Shown: piece after piece, positions 6,640-14,767 of the stretch | How the letters are laid out: every line of letters begins with the position of its first letter | Numbering within the stretch: position 1 is the stretch's first letter | Assembly: GCA_910578845.1 (NCBI GenBank) | Contig: CAJTSL010000046.1 | Coordinates: 1-22,362, forward strand | From: an uncultured Lachnospiraceae bacterium | GTDB taxonomy: Bacteria > Bacillota > Clostridia > Lachnospirales > Lachnospiraceae | DNA: 22,362 bases | Reading direction: 5' to 3' | Translations under genes and position numbers: made by a program | Notes under the pieces: model-generated | Told to the model about the DNA's origin: nothing | What the model saw: only the letters and a program-made list of their open reading frames with translations | Database searches by the model: none

Positions 6640-7887
6640 CTAACGTCTATCCCGGCTGTCTCTTTGTGGCATATCCATTCCCACGCCTCCGGCTCCTAAG
6701 CTTTTTTCCAGGCTTTCATTCAGTTCTTTCTCATAAGCGATGGCGATTTCCTCATCTTCATCATGCAATCTTCTGAATTTATTGAAGCCGGCAACAAGAA
6801 TCCGGAAGCTTTCCTTCGTTGTATCAAAGACGCCTGCCTCATTCAGATTGATCAAAATAATCGCAATCGGTAACGCCAGGATCATGCCCATAACACCTGC
6901 TATCTGATAACCGATATAAAGCAGGAAAAGCGTCGGGATCGGATGGATCCCAATGGAATCACCGACAATTTTAGGCTGTATTACCTGTCGGAATAAATTA
7001 CATAAGCCCCAGATGATCAAAAGGCCAATTGCCCTTTTATATTCCCCGCTTAAGATTTCAATGGCCGCCCAGGGAAGCATCACGGTCCCTGCGCCAAAAA
7101 CGGGCAACAGATCAATGAAAGCTATCACAATGGCTATCACAAACGCATAGTTGATCTTTAAAAACAATAACCCGATGACTAACAAAAGGTACACCCAGAC
7201 TTCGATTTTGAATTGCGCCTTAAAATAACCGCCGACTGCGTCGCGGAAGCTGTTCCTGATCAGGTTAAACCGGTAATTCACGGATTTCGGTAAATATTTC
7301 TTCATAAAATCTGATAAGTAGGTTTTATCTGCTACAAAAAAATAAGAGGATAATAATGTCATAATGACTGCCATGAACATATCCGGCAGCCTTTTGGCAA
7401 AATTTCCTACCGCTGTAAATGTAGGAGAGCCAATCTCACTGATAAACCCGGAAAAATAATCGCCAATCCCATCCCAGAATTGTGCAAACTTCTCTTGTAT
7501 GTCTATCGGAAGGCGCTTGTAAATCCCTTCCAGATTCATGCCAATCTGTTCGAATTCCGCCTCAATCTCTTGCCAGAGGACAGGCAGCTCATTGATGAAA
7601 CTAACCGTCTCCTTTATTAATTTCGCGCCAATCCCGTATACAAGCAAGATCACGACAGCTAAAACCGCAATAATGACAAATACGGAAACCGCCTTTCTCC
7701 TGATTTTCAGTTTCTCTTCCAAAAACCGGACTAACGGCGCCGCGATCAAAGAAATAATCCAACCTACTACAAAAGGCATAAAAAATATAATTGTTCTCGG
7801 TAACAGAAAAATACATAAAAGAAGAATAACCAATGCGGTCAATATATTTAAGATTACTTTTATATATGTGACTGCTTCCTGTTTCAT
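6640..7887 (-). CDS. AI-2E family membrane protein, YtvI-like
   Basis: A 415-aa polytopic membrane protein of the AI-2E/PerM superfamily. It has an N-terminal helix pair with FMPFVVGWIISLIAAPLVRF, a large soluble insertion (about residues 95-160), then the family core with GGYFKAQFKIEVW, FIDLLPVFGAGTVMLPWA (about 262-279), RQVIQPKIVGDSIG and a final GMILALPIAIILINL helix. These segments match the clostridial/bacillar YtvI subfamily, annotated as a sporulation membrane protein with no proven transport substrate; an autoinducer-2 role is not implied. The C-terminal tail is charged and ends in an Arg/Asp-rich segment. It lies 21 bases downstream of engB, with a GAGGGTGAGG ribosome site. Sporulation relevance would fit the spore protein gene elsewhere in the window. 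Confidence 0.82.
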   Translation of the reverse strand: MKQEAVTYIKVILNILTALVILLLCIFLLPRTIIFFMPFVVGWIISLIAAPLVRFLEEKLKIRRKAVSVFVIIAVLAVVILLVYGIGAKLIKETVSFINELPVLWQEIEAEFEQIGMNLEGIYKRLPIDIQEKFAQFWDGIGDYFSGFISEIGSPTFTAVGNFAKRLPDMFMAVIMTLLSSYFFVADKTYLSDFMKKYLPKSVNYRFNLIRNSFRDAVGGYFKAQFKIEVWVYLLLVIGLLFLKINYAFVIAIVIAFIDLLPVFGAGTVMLPWAAIEILSGEYKRAIGLLIIWGLCNLFRQVIQPKIVGDSIGIHPIPTLFLLYIGYQIAGVMGMILALPIAIILINLNEAGVFDTTKESFRILVAGFNKFRRLHDEDEEIAIAYEKELNESLEKSLGAGGVGMDMPQRDSRDRR

Positions 7888-7908
7888 AACCTCACCCTCT
7901 ATCCTGCT

Positions 7909-8496
7909 CTAACCTTCCAGCATCTCGTCTAACAATGCATATATATCGTCCCTTCCCTGCTTTGTCAGCGCGGAGTACGGTAAGACAACCGTTCCTTCTT
8001 CTGCCTGTAGGGTATCGCATATCAGCTTTGTCTGTTTGGCAATCTGGCTCCGTTTGATTTTATCTAATTTCGTAGCAATGATAATCGGTTTATAGCCTCT
8101 CGATACAATCCAGTCATACATCACGCAGTCATTATCGGAAGGCGCATGCCTGATATCTACTAATAAGAAAACGGCTTTGAGCATCTTCGACTGATGTAGA
8201 TAATCTTCGATCATCTTCCCCCACTGCGCCTTCACCTCGATGTTCGCCGTCGCATACCCATATCCCGGCAAATCTACAAAATACATCTGCTCATTGATAT
8301 TATAGTAATTTATAGTCTGGGTCTTACCCGGCTTACCGCTCGTCCTGGCAAACGCCTTCCGGTTCATCAACCCATTGATGAGAGAAGACTTGCCGACATT
8401 GCTTTTTCCTGCAAAAGCAAATTCTACAAGATGAGTATCCGGCAGCTTACTCGTAACGCCGCATACTATTTCTAAATTCACATTTTTTATAACCAT
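7909..8496 (-). CDS. engB: EngB/YsxC, ribosome-biogenesis GTP-binding protein
   Basis: An essential-type small GTPase (195 aa) that assists assembly of the large ribosomal subunit. All motifs are visible: G1 GKSNVGKS (30-37), the switch region KPGKTQTIN (55-63), G3 DLPG (75-78) with GYGYA following, G4 TKLDK (142-146) and G5 SAL (175-177). Length is normal for the family. GAGGTGAGCT precedes the ATG. It is the first gene of a minus-strand run continuing into the ytvI-like, dehydrogenase, vanZ-like and DUF308 genes. I see no clear promoter in the 91 bases between it and clpX, so it may depend on readthrough past the short-tract hairpin after clpX. Confidence 0.95.
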   Translation of the reverse strand: MVIKNVNLEIVCGVTSKLPDTHLVEFAFAGKSNVGKSSLINGLMNRKAFARTSGKPGKTQTINYYNINEQMYFVDLPGYGYATANIEVKAQWGKMIEDYLHQSKMLKAVFLLVDIRHAPSDNDCVMYDWIVSRGYKPIIIATKLDKIKRSQIAKQTKLICDTLQAEEGTVVLPYSALTKQGRDDIYALLDEMLEG

Positions 8497-8534
8497 AGCT
8501 CACCTCTCTAGGCCACTAAAGCCCCCATCACCAC

Positions 8535-8548
8535 ACTTACCGGTAAGT
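8535..8548. promoter_or_regulatory. Perfect 14-bp palindrome upstream of engB
   Basis: ACTTACCGGTAAGT is self-complementary and lies 39 bases before the engB start, just after the clpX hairpin. It could be an operator or a short RNA hairpin. I know of no factor with this site. Confidence 0.5.
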
Positions 8549-8552
8549 AGGC

Positions 8553-8581
8553 AAAACGCCGCCCAAATACTGGGACGGCGT
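8553..8581 (-). terminator. Rho-independent terminator-like hairpin after clpX
   Basis: On the minus strand ACGCCGTCCCA pairs with TTGGGCGGCGT through about 10 bp with one bulged T and a short loop, followed by only four T. The stem is GC-rich but the U-tract is weak, so partial termination with readthrough into engB is likely. Confidence 0.75.
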
Positions 8582-8587
8582 ATCTTC

Positions 8588-9841
8588 CTATGCTTGCAAT
8601 AATTTATTCCGGTAATGAACGATCGGCTGCTCCTTGCCTTCTACCGCTTCTTTCGTGATAATACATTCTGATATATTATCATCTGACGGTATTTCGTACA
8701 TAACATCCATCATGACATTCTCCATGATAGAGCGGAGCCCTCTTGCTCCAGTCTTCCTTGCATATGCCAATTCTGCTATTGCTTCCACGGCATCTTCATC
8801 TACTTTCAAATTGACTTCATCAAATTCGAATAACTTCCGGTATTGTTTAATCAGTGCATTTTTAGGCTCTTTCAAAATCCTGACCAGTGCATCCTTATCT
8901 AAGCCTTCTAAGGTCACAGTGATCGGCACACGACCAATAAACTCCGGAATCAGGCCGAACTTCATCAAATCCTGTGGCGCAACTTCTTTCAGGATTGTTC
9001 CGATGTCTTTGCTGCTCTTCTCCACAATCTGGGCATTGAAGCCAATCGAGTTCCTGTCTAATCTTTCCTCTACGATTTTCTCTAACCCGTCAAAAGCGCC
9101 TCCGCATATGAAAAGGATATTCGAAGTATCTATCTGTAGCAGCTCCTGATGAGGATGTTTCCTTCCTCCCTGTGGCGGAACACTTGCCACCGTCCCCTCG
9201 ATGATCTTCAATAACGCTTGCTGGACGCCCTCGCCAGAGACATCTCTGGTAATGGAGACATTCTCGCTTTTCTTCGTTATCTTGTCGATTTCATCAATAT
9301 AAATGATTCCAAACTGCGCGCGCTCAATATCATAATCTGCCGCCTGGATCAGCTTCAACAGGATATTCTCTACATCCTCGCCTACATATCCGGCTTCCGT
9401 CAACGTTGTCGCATCTGCGATCGCAAACGGCACATTGATGATCTTAGCCAGAGTCTGTGCCAGATAAGTCTTACCGGAACCAGTTGGGCCGATCATGATA
9501 ATATTGCTCTTTTGTAATTCCACGCCATCATTATCTGGCGGCGCCATTACCCTCTTGTAATGATTATATACTGAGACGGCAAGCACCTTTTTGGCATCTT
9601 CCTGACCGATCACATAATCATCCAGAAACTTCCTGATTTCCACCGGTTTGAGAAGATTAATCTCCATTGTGCCGGTCTCCGTCTCTTCCTCATACTCATC
9701 TTCAATGATATCCGCACAGATATCCACGCACTCATCACAAATATAAACGTTTCCTGGTCCGGCAATCATCTTCCGCACCTGATCCTGCGTTTTATTGCAA
9801 AAAGAACATCTTACTTTGTCGTCAGAATTCCTTCCTGTCAT
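8588..9841 (-). CDS. clpX: ClpX, ATP-dependent Clp protease ATP-binding subunit
   Basis: A hexameric AAA+ unfoldase (417 aa) that recognises, unfolds and feeds substrates into ClpP. The N-terminal zinc-binding domain has Cys12, Cys15, Cys35 and Cys38. The AAA+ module has Walker A GPTGSGKT (118-125), pore loop GYVG (151-154), Walker B IDEID (182-186), pore-2 RKH (227-229) and the ClpP-docking IGF loop (266-268). The protein is full length. The nearest purine-rich ribosome site, GAAAGG, ends 15 bases before the ATG, an unusually long spacing, and the frame upstream is closed by stops. It follows clpP by 27 bases and is presumably part of the tig-clpP-clpX operon. Confidence 0.97.
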   Translation of the reverse strand: MTGRNSDDKVRCSFCNKTQDQVRKMIAGPGNVYICDECVDICADIIEDEYEEETETGTMEINLLKPVEIRKFLDDYVIGQEDAKKVLAVSVYNHYKRVMAPPDNDGVELQKSNIIMIGPTGSGKTYLAQTLAKIINVPFAIADATTLTEAGYVGEDVENILLKLIQAADYDIERAQFGIIYIDEIDKITKKSENVSITRDVSGEGVQQALLKIIEGTVASVPPQGGRKHPHQELLQIDTSNILFICGGAFDGLEKIVEERLDRNSIGFNAQIVEKSSKDIGTILKEVAPQDLMKFGLIPEFIGRVPITVTLEGLDKDALVRILKEPKNALIKQYRKLFEFDEVNLKVDEDAVEAIAELAYARKTGARGLRSIMENVMMDVMYEIPSDDNISECIITKEAVEGKEQPIVHYRNKLLQA

Positions 9842-9868
9842 TTTACAATAGCCATGCCTTTCTTTCTA

Positions 9869-10465
9869 TTATTTCGCAGCTTCAGCATGATTGGTGATGA
9901 CACGGTCGATTAATCCGTAAGAAAGCGCTTCCTGCGCTGATTTCCAGTTGTCACGCTCCGTATCTGCTGCAATCACTTCATAATCCTGTCCTGTGTTCTC
10001 AGATAAAATCTTATTCAGTTTCTCTTTAGTCTGCAGGATATGCTTTGCAGCAATCTCAATCTCCGTTGCCTGTCCCTGCGCTCCTCCTAACGGCTGATGA
10101 ATCATGATTTCAGCATTCGGAAGCGCCATTCTCTTTCCTTTCGTCCCGCCTGCAAGCAGGAAAGCGCCCATACTTGCCGCCATGCCAATGCAGACTGTCG
10201 ATACGTCGCACTTAATAAACTGCATTGTATCATAAATTGCCATGCCTGCCGTCACAGAGCCCCCCGGGCTGTTGATATAAAGATGGATGTCCTTCTCCGG
10301 GTCTTCCGACTCTAAGAAAAGCATCTGTGCAACGACAAGGCTTGCTGTTGTTTCATTTACTTCTTCTCCAAGGAAAATAATCCTTTCCTTTAAAAGCCTT
10401 GAATAAATATCATAGGAGCGTTCCCCTTTTGAGGTCTGCTCAATGACATAAGGTACTAATGCCAT
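9869..10465 (-). CDS. clpP: ClpP, ATP-dependent Clp protease proteolytic subunit
   Basis: Serine peptidase (198 aa) forming the tetradecameric degradation chamber used with ClpX. The catalytic triad is visible: Ser98 in GMAASMGAF, His123 in MIHQP and Asp172 in DTERDN. The oxyanion segment NSPGGSV is at 65-71. The ATG at 10465 is chosen over 10495 because AGGGAGG is 7 bases upstream and MALVPYVIEQT is the standard ClpP N-terminus with its short processed propeptide. It starts 32 bases after tig and is followed by clpX, the usual clostridial order. Confidence 0.97.
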   Translation of the reverse strand: MALVPYVIEQTSKGERSYDIYSRLLKERIIFLGEEVNETTASLVVAQMLFLESEDPEKDIHLYINSPGGSVTAGMAIYDTMQFIKCDVSTVCIGMAASMGAFLLAGGTKGKRMALPNAEIMIHQPLGGAQGQATEIEIAAKHILQTKEKLNKILSENTGQDYEVIAADTERDNWKSAQEALSYGLIDRVITNHAEAAK

Positions 10466-10497
10466 AACGCTTCCTCCCTTGATCCATTCTGTCAATT

Positions 10498-11784
10498 TTA
10501 TTTTTCTTTGGCATGTTCTACGACAAATGCCAATGCTTTCTTCACCAAAATATCCTGTCTGATATTCTTTGCGCCTTTTTCTCCAAGCATTTCTTTGACT
10601 TTATCGGCTTCCATCTGATAAGCTTCTGCCATAGTCTCCATCTCTTTGTCGTATTCTTCGTCTGTCACTTCCATATTCTCTGCCGCAGCAACAGCCTCTA
10701 ATACCAGTCTGCCTTTGATCCTCTGTTCAGCCTGCGGTTTTACCCGTTCAACCATCTGTGCGTAATTTGCTCCGGTGAACTGCATATACTGCTCCATGGA
10801 AAGTCCCTGCATCGTAATCCTCTGCGCAAATTCGTCTACCAACTGACGCTGCTGTGTCTCGATCATCGCATCCGGGATATCCATTTGCGCTTCTTCTATG
10901 ATCGCTTCAATCACTGCATCTTCTTTGGCTTCTTTCGCCTCTTTTGCCTTCTTCTCTTCCAGGTTCTTCTTCAGATCCGCTTTGTATTCATCCAGCGTAT
11001 CAAATTCAGATACTTCACTGGCAAATTCATCGTCTACCGTCGGAAGCTCTTTCTCTTTGATCTCTTTCACTGTACACTTAAATACAGCCGCTTTGCCTTT
11101 TAATTCCTCTGCCTGATAATCCTCCGGGAACGTAACGTTAACTTCCACTTCTTTGCCAATCTCAGCGCCGACAAGCTGCTCCTCAAAGCCGGGGATAAAT
11201 GCGCCGGATCCAATTGTTAATGGATAATTCTCTCCCTTGCCGCCATCAAATGCGACACCGTCAACAAATCCTTCAAAATCGATGACTGTCATGTCGCCGT
11301 CTTTGACCGGTCTGTCTTCTACGGATATATTCCTTGCGTTATTCTCCCGCTCTTTCTCGATCGCTTCATTTATTTCTTCTTCCGTAACTTCTACATCGGC
11401 TTTCTCTACTTTAACGCCTTTATACTTGCCCAACTTTACTTCTGGTTTTAAAGCAACCGTCGCCGTAAAGATAAAAGGCTTGCCGGCTTCAATCTGGGTC
11501 ACTTCAATCTCCGGAGAAGATACGATATCTTCTTCGCACTCTTCCAATGCTTTCTCATAAGCATTCGGGATCAAACTATTCGCCGCATCTTCGTAAAATA
11601 CTTCTTTCCCATACATTTTCTCAACAATCTGACGGGGAACCTTGCCCTTTCTAAAACCCGGAATACTGATCTTGCTCTTCTGCTTCTGGTAAGCTGATTC
11701 GATCGCCTTGTCCAATTCATCGGCTCCTGTCTCAATCGTAAGCTTTGCCATATTCTTTTCTAATTTCTCCACCTGTAAACTCAT
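10498..11784 (-). CDS. tig: Trigger factor, ribosome-associated chaperone and prolyl isomerase
   Basis: This chaperone (428 aa) binds the ribosome exit tunnel and shields nascent chains. The N-terminal ribosome-binding domain carries the signature GFRKGK (43-48) in IPGFRKGKVP. A FKBP-type peptidyl-prolyl isomerase domain follows (about residues 155-250, with MTVIDFEGFVDG and GSGAFIPGFEEQLVG), then the helical C-terminal chaperone domain with Lys/Glu-rich helices and MQGLSMEQYM. The ATG at 11784 follows AAGGAGG by 10 bases; the longer frame from 11865 would run through the 5' untranslated region and is not supported. It is the first gene of the tig-clpP-clpX set, and an extended -10 promoter lies about 90 bases upstream. 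Confidence 0.96.
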   Translation of the reverse strand: MSLQVEKLEKNMAKLTIETGADELDKAIESAYQKQKSKISIPGFRKGKVPRQIVEKMYGKEVFYEDAANSLIPNAYEKALEECEEDIVSSPEIEVTQIEAGKPFIFTATVALKPEVKLGKYKGVKVEKADVEVTEEEINEAIEKERENNARNISVEDRPVKDGDMTVIDFEGFVDGVAFDGGKGENYPLTIGSGAFIPGFEEQLVGAEIGKEVEVNVTFPEDYQAEELKGKAAVFKCTVKEIKEKELPTVDDEFASEVSEFDTLDEYKADLKKNLEEKKAKEAKEAKEDAVIEAIIEEAQMDIPDAMIETQQRQLVDEFAQRITMQGLSMEQYMQFTGANYAQMVERVKPQAEQRIKGRLVLEAVAAAENMEVTDEEYDKEMETMAEAYQMEADKVKEMLGEKGAKNIRQDILVKKALAFVVEHAKEK

Positions 11785-11871
11785 AAACTGGTTTCCTCCT
11801 TCAATCGCCTCTGTAACATTTATCCTTTCATCAGGAAAGCTTACAAGCTTCCTCGTCACAGTCATTTAGAA

Positions 11872-11880
11872 ATTATAGCA
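11872..11880 (-). promoter_or_regulatory. Extended -10 promoter for tig
   Basis: Minus strand TGCTATAAT is an extended -10 element. No good -35 is seen at 17 bases, as is common for extended -10 promoters. The leader of about 80 bases includes a GGAAGCTT/AAGCTTTCC stem (11834-11852). The promoter lies just past the stop of the TM1266-type gene, with no terminator between them. Confidence 0.6.
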
Positions 11881-11897
11881 CACTCATTCAGAAAATA

Positions 11898-12146
11898 CTA
11901 GCATTTCTTTCCATAAATCACTTTAGAACTGATCCCACGGAGCATGCCGATCTTCCCTGACAAGGCGCTAATCTGGTTTTCAGGCGCGTCCATGACAATG
12001 CTGATGACATTCATTTTCTTCTTATTATAAGGAATCCCCATTCTTCCGATAATATATTCAGCATAATCATGCAAGATTCTGTTGAGTTTCTCGATTTCCT
12101 CCGTATCTTCCACGATAATCCCAAGCAATGCGACTCTTGTCTCCAT
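11898..12146 (-). CDS. TM1266-type putative iron-only hydrogenase system regulator
   Basis: A small protein (82 aa) with an ACT/NikR-C-like ferredoxin fold by family. The start METRVALLGIIVED, the HDYAEYIIGRMGIPYNKK segment (about residues 26-43), and ISIVMDAPENQISALSGKIGML match my knowledge of the TM1266 family, named a putative regulator of the iron-only hydrogenase system from its genomic association. No DNA-binding domain is visible, so it may sense a ligand or act on another protein. It is the last gene of the ABC importer unit, 88 bases after the permease-ATPase, with AAAGGAG 12 bases before the ATG. No hydrogenase or hydEFG maturase gene is in the window, so the link to hydrogenase is by family only. 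Confidence 0.85.
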   Translation of the reverse strand: METRVALLGIIVEDTEEIEKLNRILHDYAEYIIGRMGIPYNKKKMNVISIVMDAPENQISALSGKIGMLRGISSKVIYGKKC

Positions 12147-12234
12147 TTTCTGACTTAACTCCTTTCTTCCTGCAAGTTTCAGGCAATTGCGAAACGCCTA
12201 TTTTTCAAAACCCAATTGTGCAATATAGACAAGA

Positions 12235-13749
12235 TCACGAGCAGGGTACTTTGGCACCGTCGGCACTTTGGCGCCGATGAACAAAACGGGAGCCGGATGC
12301 AGTGACAATGCTCCCCGGATATGCCAACAAAACCGCATCGAGCAGTTCTGCATCTTGTTCACTGTGTGTCGTCACGATTAACGTCCGCCCCGAAAGCTTC
12401 TCCATGATATATGCCGCCGTGCGCCTGCGGTTCTCTTCATCTAACCCAGTAAACGGCTCATCCATCATAATGACATCCGCCCCGGAAAGCATCGCGCGTA
12501 AAATAGCGCATCGTCTCCTCATGCCACCGCTCAGTTCGCTGACCGGTTTAGTCAAACAATCTTCCGGCAAAATCCGGACAGCTTCTTCTCTTACCTTTTT
12601 GGCAATCTTTGCCCTACGAAATGCCTGATTGCCAGTTTCTTTCCAATCCATTGTCAGCATAATGTTGGTCAGTGTATCATAGCTTTCGCATAGCCTATCT
12701 TCCTGAAAAACCATGCCGATCTGCTCCGGGGCTCCCTCGATGCTCCCTTCGTCAGCCCGCTCCATGCGGCTAATCAAACGAAATAACGTCGTTTTGCCAC
12801 TCCCTGAAGGCGCCATCAGGCAATAACGGCCTCCCGCCTCTATCGTGCAGGAAAAACCGCACAAAACGTGTTCTTCCCCATACGCCTTGCTGACATTCTT
12901 CACGCAGATATCCTCCCCTATGGCCTCCGGGCACCCTGCTATGCCAGGCACGGCGCCAGACATTCTTTCCTTAGACGCCCTGCCAAGAAGCGGCGGTTCC
13001 CACCCGGCAATGCGGCTGACAAGCATCATCACTAACTTCTCAAAGCAGAAACTAAGCAAGATGATCGTAAGCGTCCACGCGAACACGCCCGCCGTGTCTA
13101 AATAAATCTTCGATAGATACAGCCTCTCCCCCAGAGAATAAGCAGGCAGGCCGATGACTTCCGCAGCTACCCCGGATTTCCAGCTCATACCAAGGGAGAT
13201 TTTCAGGCAGCTTACCAGATATGGCATAAGCGCCGGGCGGTATAGGTACCAGGCACGGTTCCATCCTGGCATGCCAAGCGTGCGCGCCATCTCCAAGAGC
13301 CGTTCATCCGTGCTCTGTAACCCTGCTACCGTATTCACATAAACATTCGGGAACACTATGAAAAAACTAATCAAAAAAGAAAGACGTGCCGCGCCAAACC
13401 AGATTAGCAGCAGCACGACAAAAGAAGCTACCGGTATTGCCTTTAGTGTCGTTATGACCGGCGAAAGCACATCCCGCACATACGGATAACGGTAACTGCA
13501 CGCACCGGCGGCCAGACCAAATAGCAGCGCTGTCAAAAACCCCAGCCCAATCCGGCAAAGCGAATGAAATACAATCCGGTAAAAATCAGGTTCTACAATA
13601 TTCCCAAGGAAAGACCTGCCTACCTGTAACGGGCCAACCAAGAGAATATCATTATGCGCCATCGAGGCTGCCAGTTGCCAGACAAGCAGCCAGAATAAGA
13701 TAATGAGCGCTTTTTTTATCAATTTCTGTAAGAAAATTTTCTTCTGCAT
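12235..13749 (-). CDS. Fused ABC transporter permease and ATPase (NitT/TauT type)
   Basis: One 504-aa chain holds both transporter halves. Residues about 10-250 are a NitT/TauT-type permease with several membrane helices and an EAA-like loop (EMARTLG, about 153-159). Residues about 278-500 are an ATPase with Walker A APSGSGKT (313-320), Q-loop FQE (348-350), signature LSGGM (406-410), Walker B MMDEP (428-432) and the switch His462. In most relatives these are two proteins. The frame continues to 13839, but that would overlap the binding-protein gene by 65 bases; the ATG at 13749 gives a normal permease N-terminus and sits 25 bases after that gene. Its ribosome site (AAGGAG/AAAAGG) is imperfectly spaced. 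Substrate unknown. Confidence 0.85.
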   Translation of the reverse strand: MQKKIFLQKLIKKALIILFWLLVWQLAASMAHNDILLVGPLQVGRSFLGNIVEPDFYRIVFHSLCRIGLGFLTALLFGLAAGACSYRYPYVRDVLSPVITTLKAIPVASFVVLLLIWFGAARLSFLISFFIVFPNVYVNTVAGLQSTDERLLEMARTLGMPGWNRAWYLYRPALMPYLVSCLKISLGMSWKSGVAAEVIGLPAYSLGERLYLSKIYLDTAGVFAWTLTIILLSFCFEKLVMMLVSRIAGWEPPLLGRASKERMSGAVPGIAGCPEAIGEDICVKNVSKAYGEEHVLCGFSCTIEAGGRYCLMAPSGSGKTTLFRLISRMERADEGSIEGAPEQIGMVFQEDRLCESYDTLTNIMLTMDWKETGNQAFRRAKIAKKVREEAVRILPEDCLTKPVSELSGGMRRRCAILRAMLSGADVIMMDEPFTGLDEENRRRTAAYIMEKLSGRTLIVTTHSEQDAELLDAVLLAYPGSIVTASGSRFVHRRQSADGAKVPCS

Positions 13750-13774
13750 ATTCCAAATAAACCTTTTCGTCTCC

Positions 13775-14767
13775 TTAAGGAATATAATAAAAATCATCCC
13801 CAGGAAGGCTGCCGCCCACAGAAGCAGCGTCCTGTCCATATAATACTTCCAAGTAACCTGAGAGCGCGTCTTTCATATCTGCGCCATCTATATATGTGAT
13901 ATTGCAATAAGGCATCGCTTTTTGCGCTACAGGCGCTTTCTCTATAATGCCATAATCGGCTACCAATTTCGCCGCATCCTCAATCTGCTCATTCGCATAC
14001 GCCGCGCTCTCCTTATGTTCCTCCAGAAATTGTGTGACTGCTTCGGGATGCTCTTTGAGGAAATCATTCCTGACAATGGTGACTCCTGTTACGAGGCTGC
14101 CGCCACCTTCATCTTGTAAGGCTTCCCATTCCGCCGTTAAATCCATGGCAATAGACAGTCCTTCATTCTGCATGCATGCGACTGTCACGAAAGGCTGGGG
14201 CAATACTCCGATTGCCGATATGTCCTCTGCCAGATAAGCCACAACCTCCGTCGCCTCCGACTTATATTCCAATTCCACATCCGCTTCTGTCAGTCCATTC
14301 TGCGAAAGAAGATAGCGCAGGACATAATCCGGCGTCGTTCCTTTCCCGGTCAGGTAAACTCTCCTGCCCTTTATATCTTCCATGGACGAAATCTCCTGAT
14401 CGCCTGAAACCATATAAAGGACGCCCAATGTATTAATATCAATAACGGAAACGCCGCCCTCTGTCTTATGATATAAGACACTTGCCACATTAGCAGGCAC
14501 AAGCGCAATATCCAATTCTCCTGACGTAAGCTTAGGCAAAAGCTCATCGGCGGCAGTCGCCATTGTAAATGAATAACTGCCCGCTGTTTCCCCTTTCTCC
14601 GATTGGCTCATCAGATAAACAAGCCCCATGGAGGTCGGCCCTTTCAAAGAACCAATACGGACATCATCAATGTCTTGTTCCCCACTTTTGCCTTTGCTGC
14701 CGCACCCCGTAAAGACCGCCATAAAAAGCGCCATACACATCAATACTGCTGATAATTTTCTCTTCAT
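13775..14767 (-). CDS. ABC transporter solute-binding lipoprotein (NMT1/TauA-like)
   Basis: A 330-aa exported protein with a lipoprotein signal (MKRK, hydrophobic run, lipobox FTGC with Cys22) that would be anchored outside the membrane and deliver solute to the fused permease-ATPase. The mature part looks like the periplasmic-binding type II fold: VRIGSLKGPTSMGLVYLM start, a GELDIALVPANVAS segment, IKGRRVYLTGKGTTPDYVLRY, and an IGVLPQPFVTVA stretch. These are features of NMT1/THI5-like and nitrate/taurine binding proteins. I cannot assign the solute; aromatic, sulfonate or pyrimidine compounds are possible from family alone. AAGGAG lies 12 bases before the ATG. It is first in the operon after a long structured leader. 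Confidence 0.85.
   Translation of the reverse strand: MKRKLSAVLMCMALFMAVFTGCGSKGKSGEQDIDDVRIGSLKGPTSMGLVYLMSQSEKGETAGSYSFTMATAADELLPKLTSGELDIALVPANVASVLYHKTEGGVSVIDINTLGVLYMVSGDQEISSMEDIKGRRVYLTGKGTTPDYVLRYLLSQNGLTEADVELEYKSEATEVVAYLAEDISAIGVLPQPFVTVACMQNEGLSIAMDLTAEWEALQDEGGGSLVTGVTIVRNDFLKEHPEAVTQFLEEHKESAAYANEQIEDAAKLVADYGIIEKAPVAQKAMPYCNITYIDGADMKDALSGYLEVLYGQDAASVGGSLPGDDFYYIP

Noticed and set aside
9838..9855. Five-codon mini-ORF (MAIVK) overlapping the clpX ATG
   Set aside because: The purine-rich site is only one base before its ATG, too close to act, so translational coupling is not supported.
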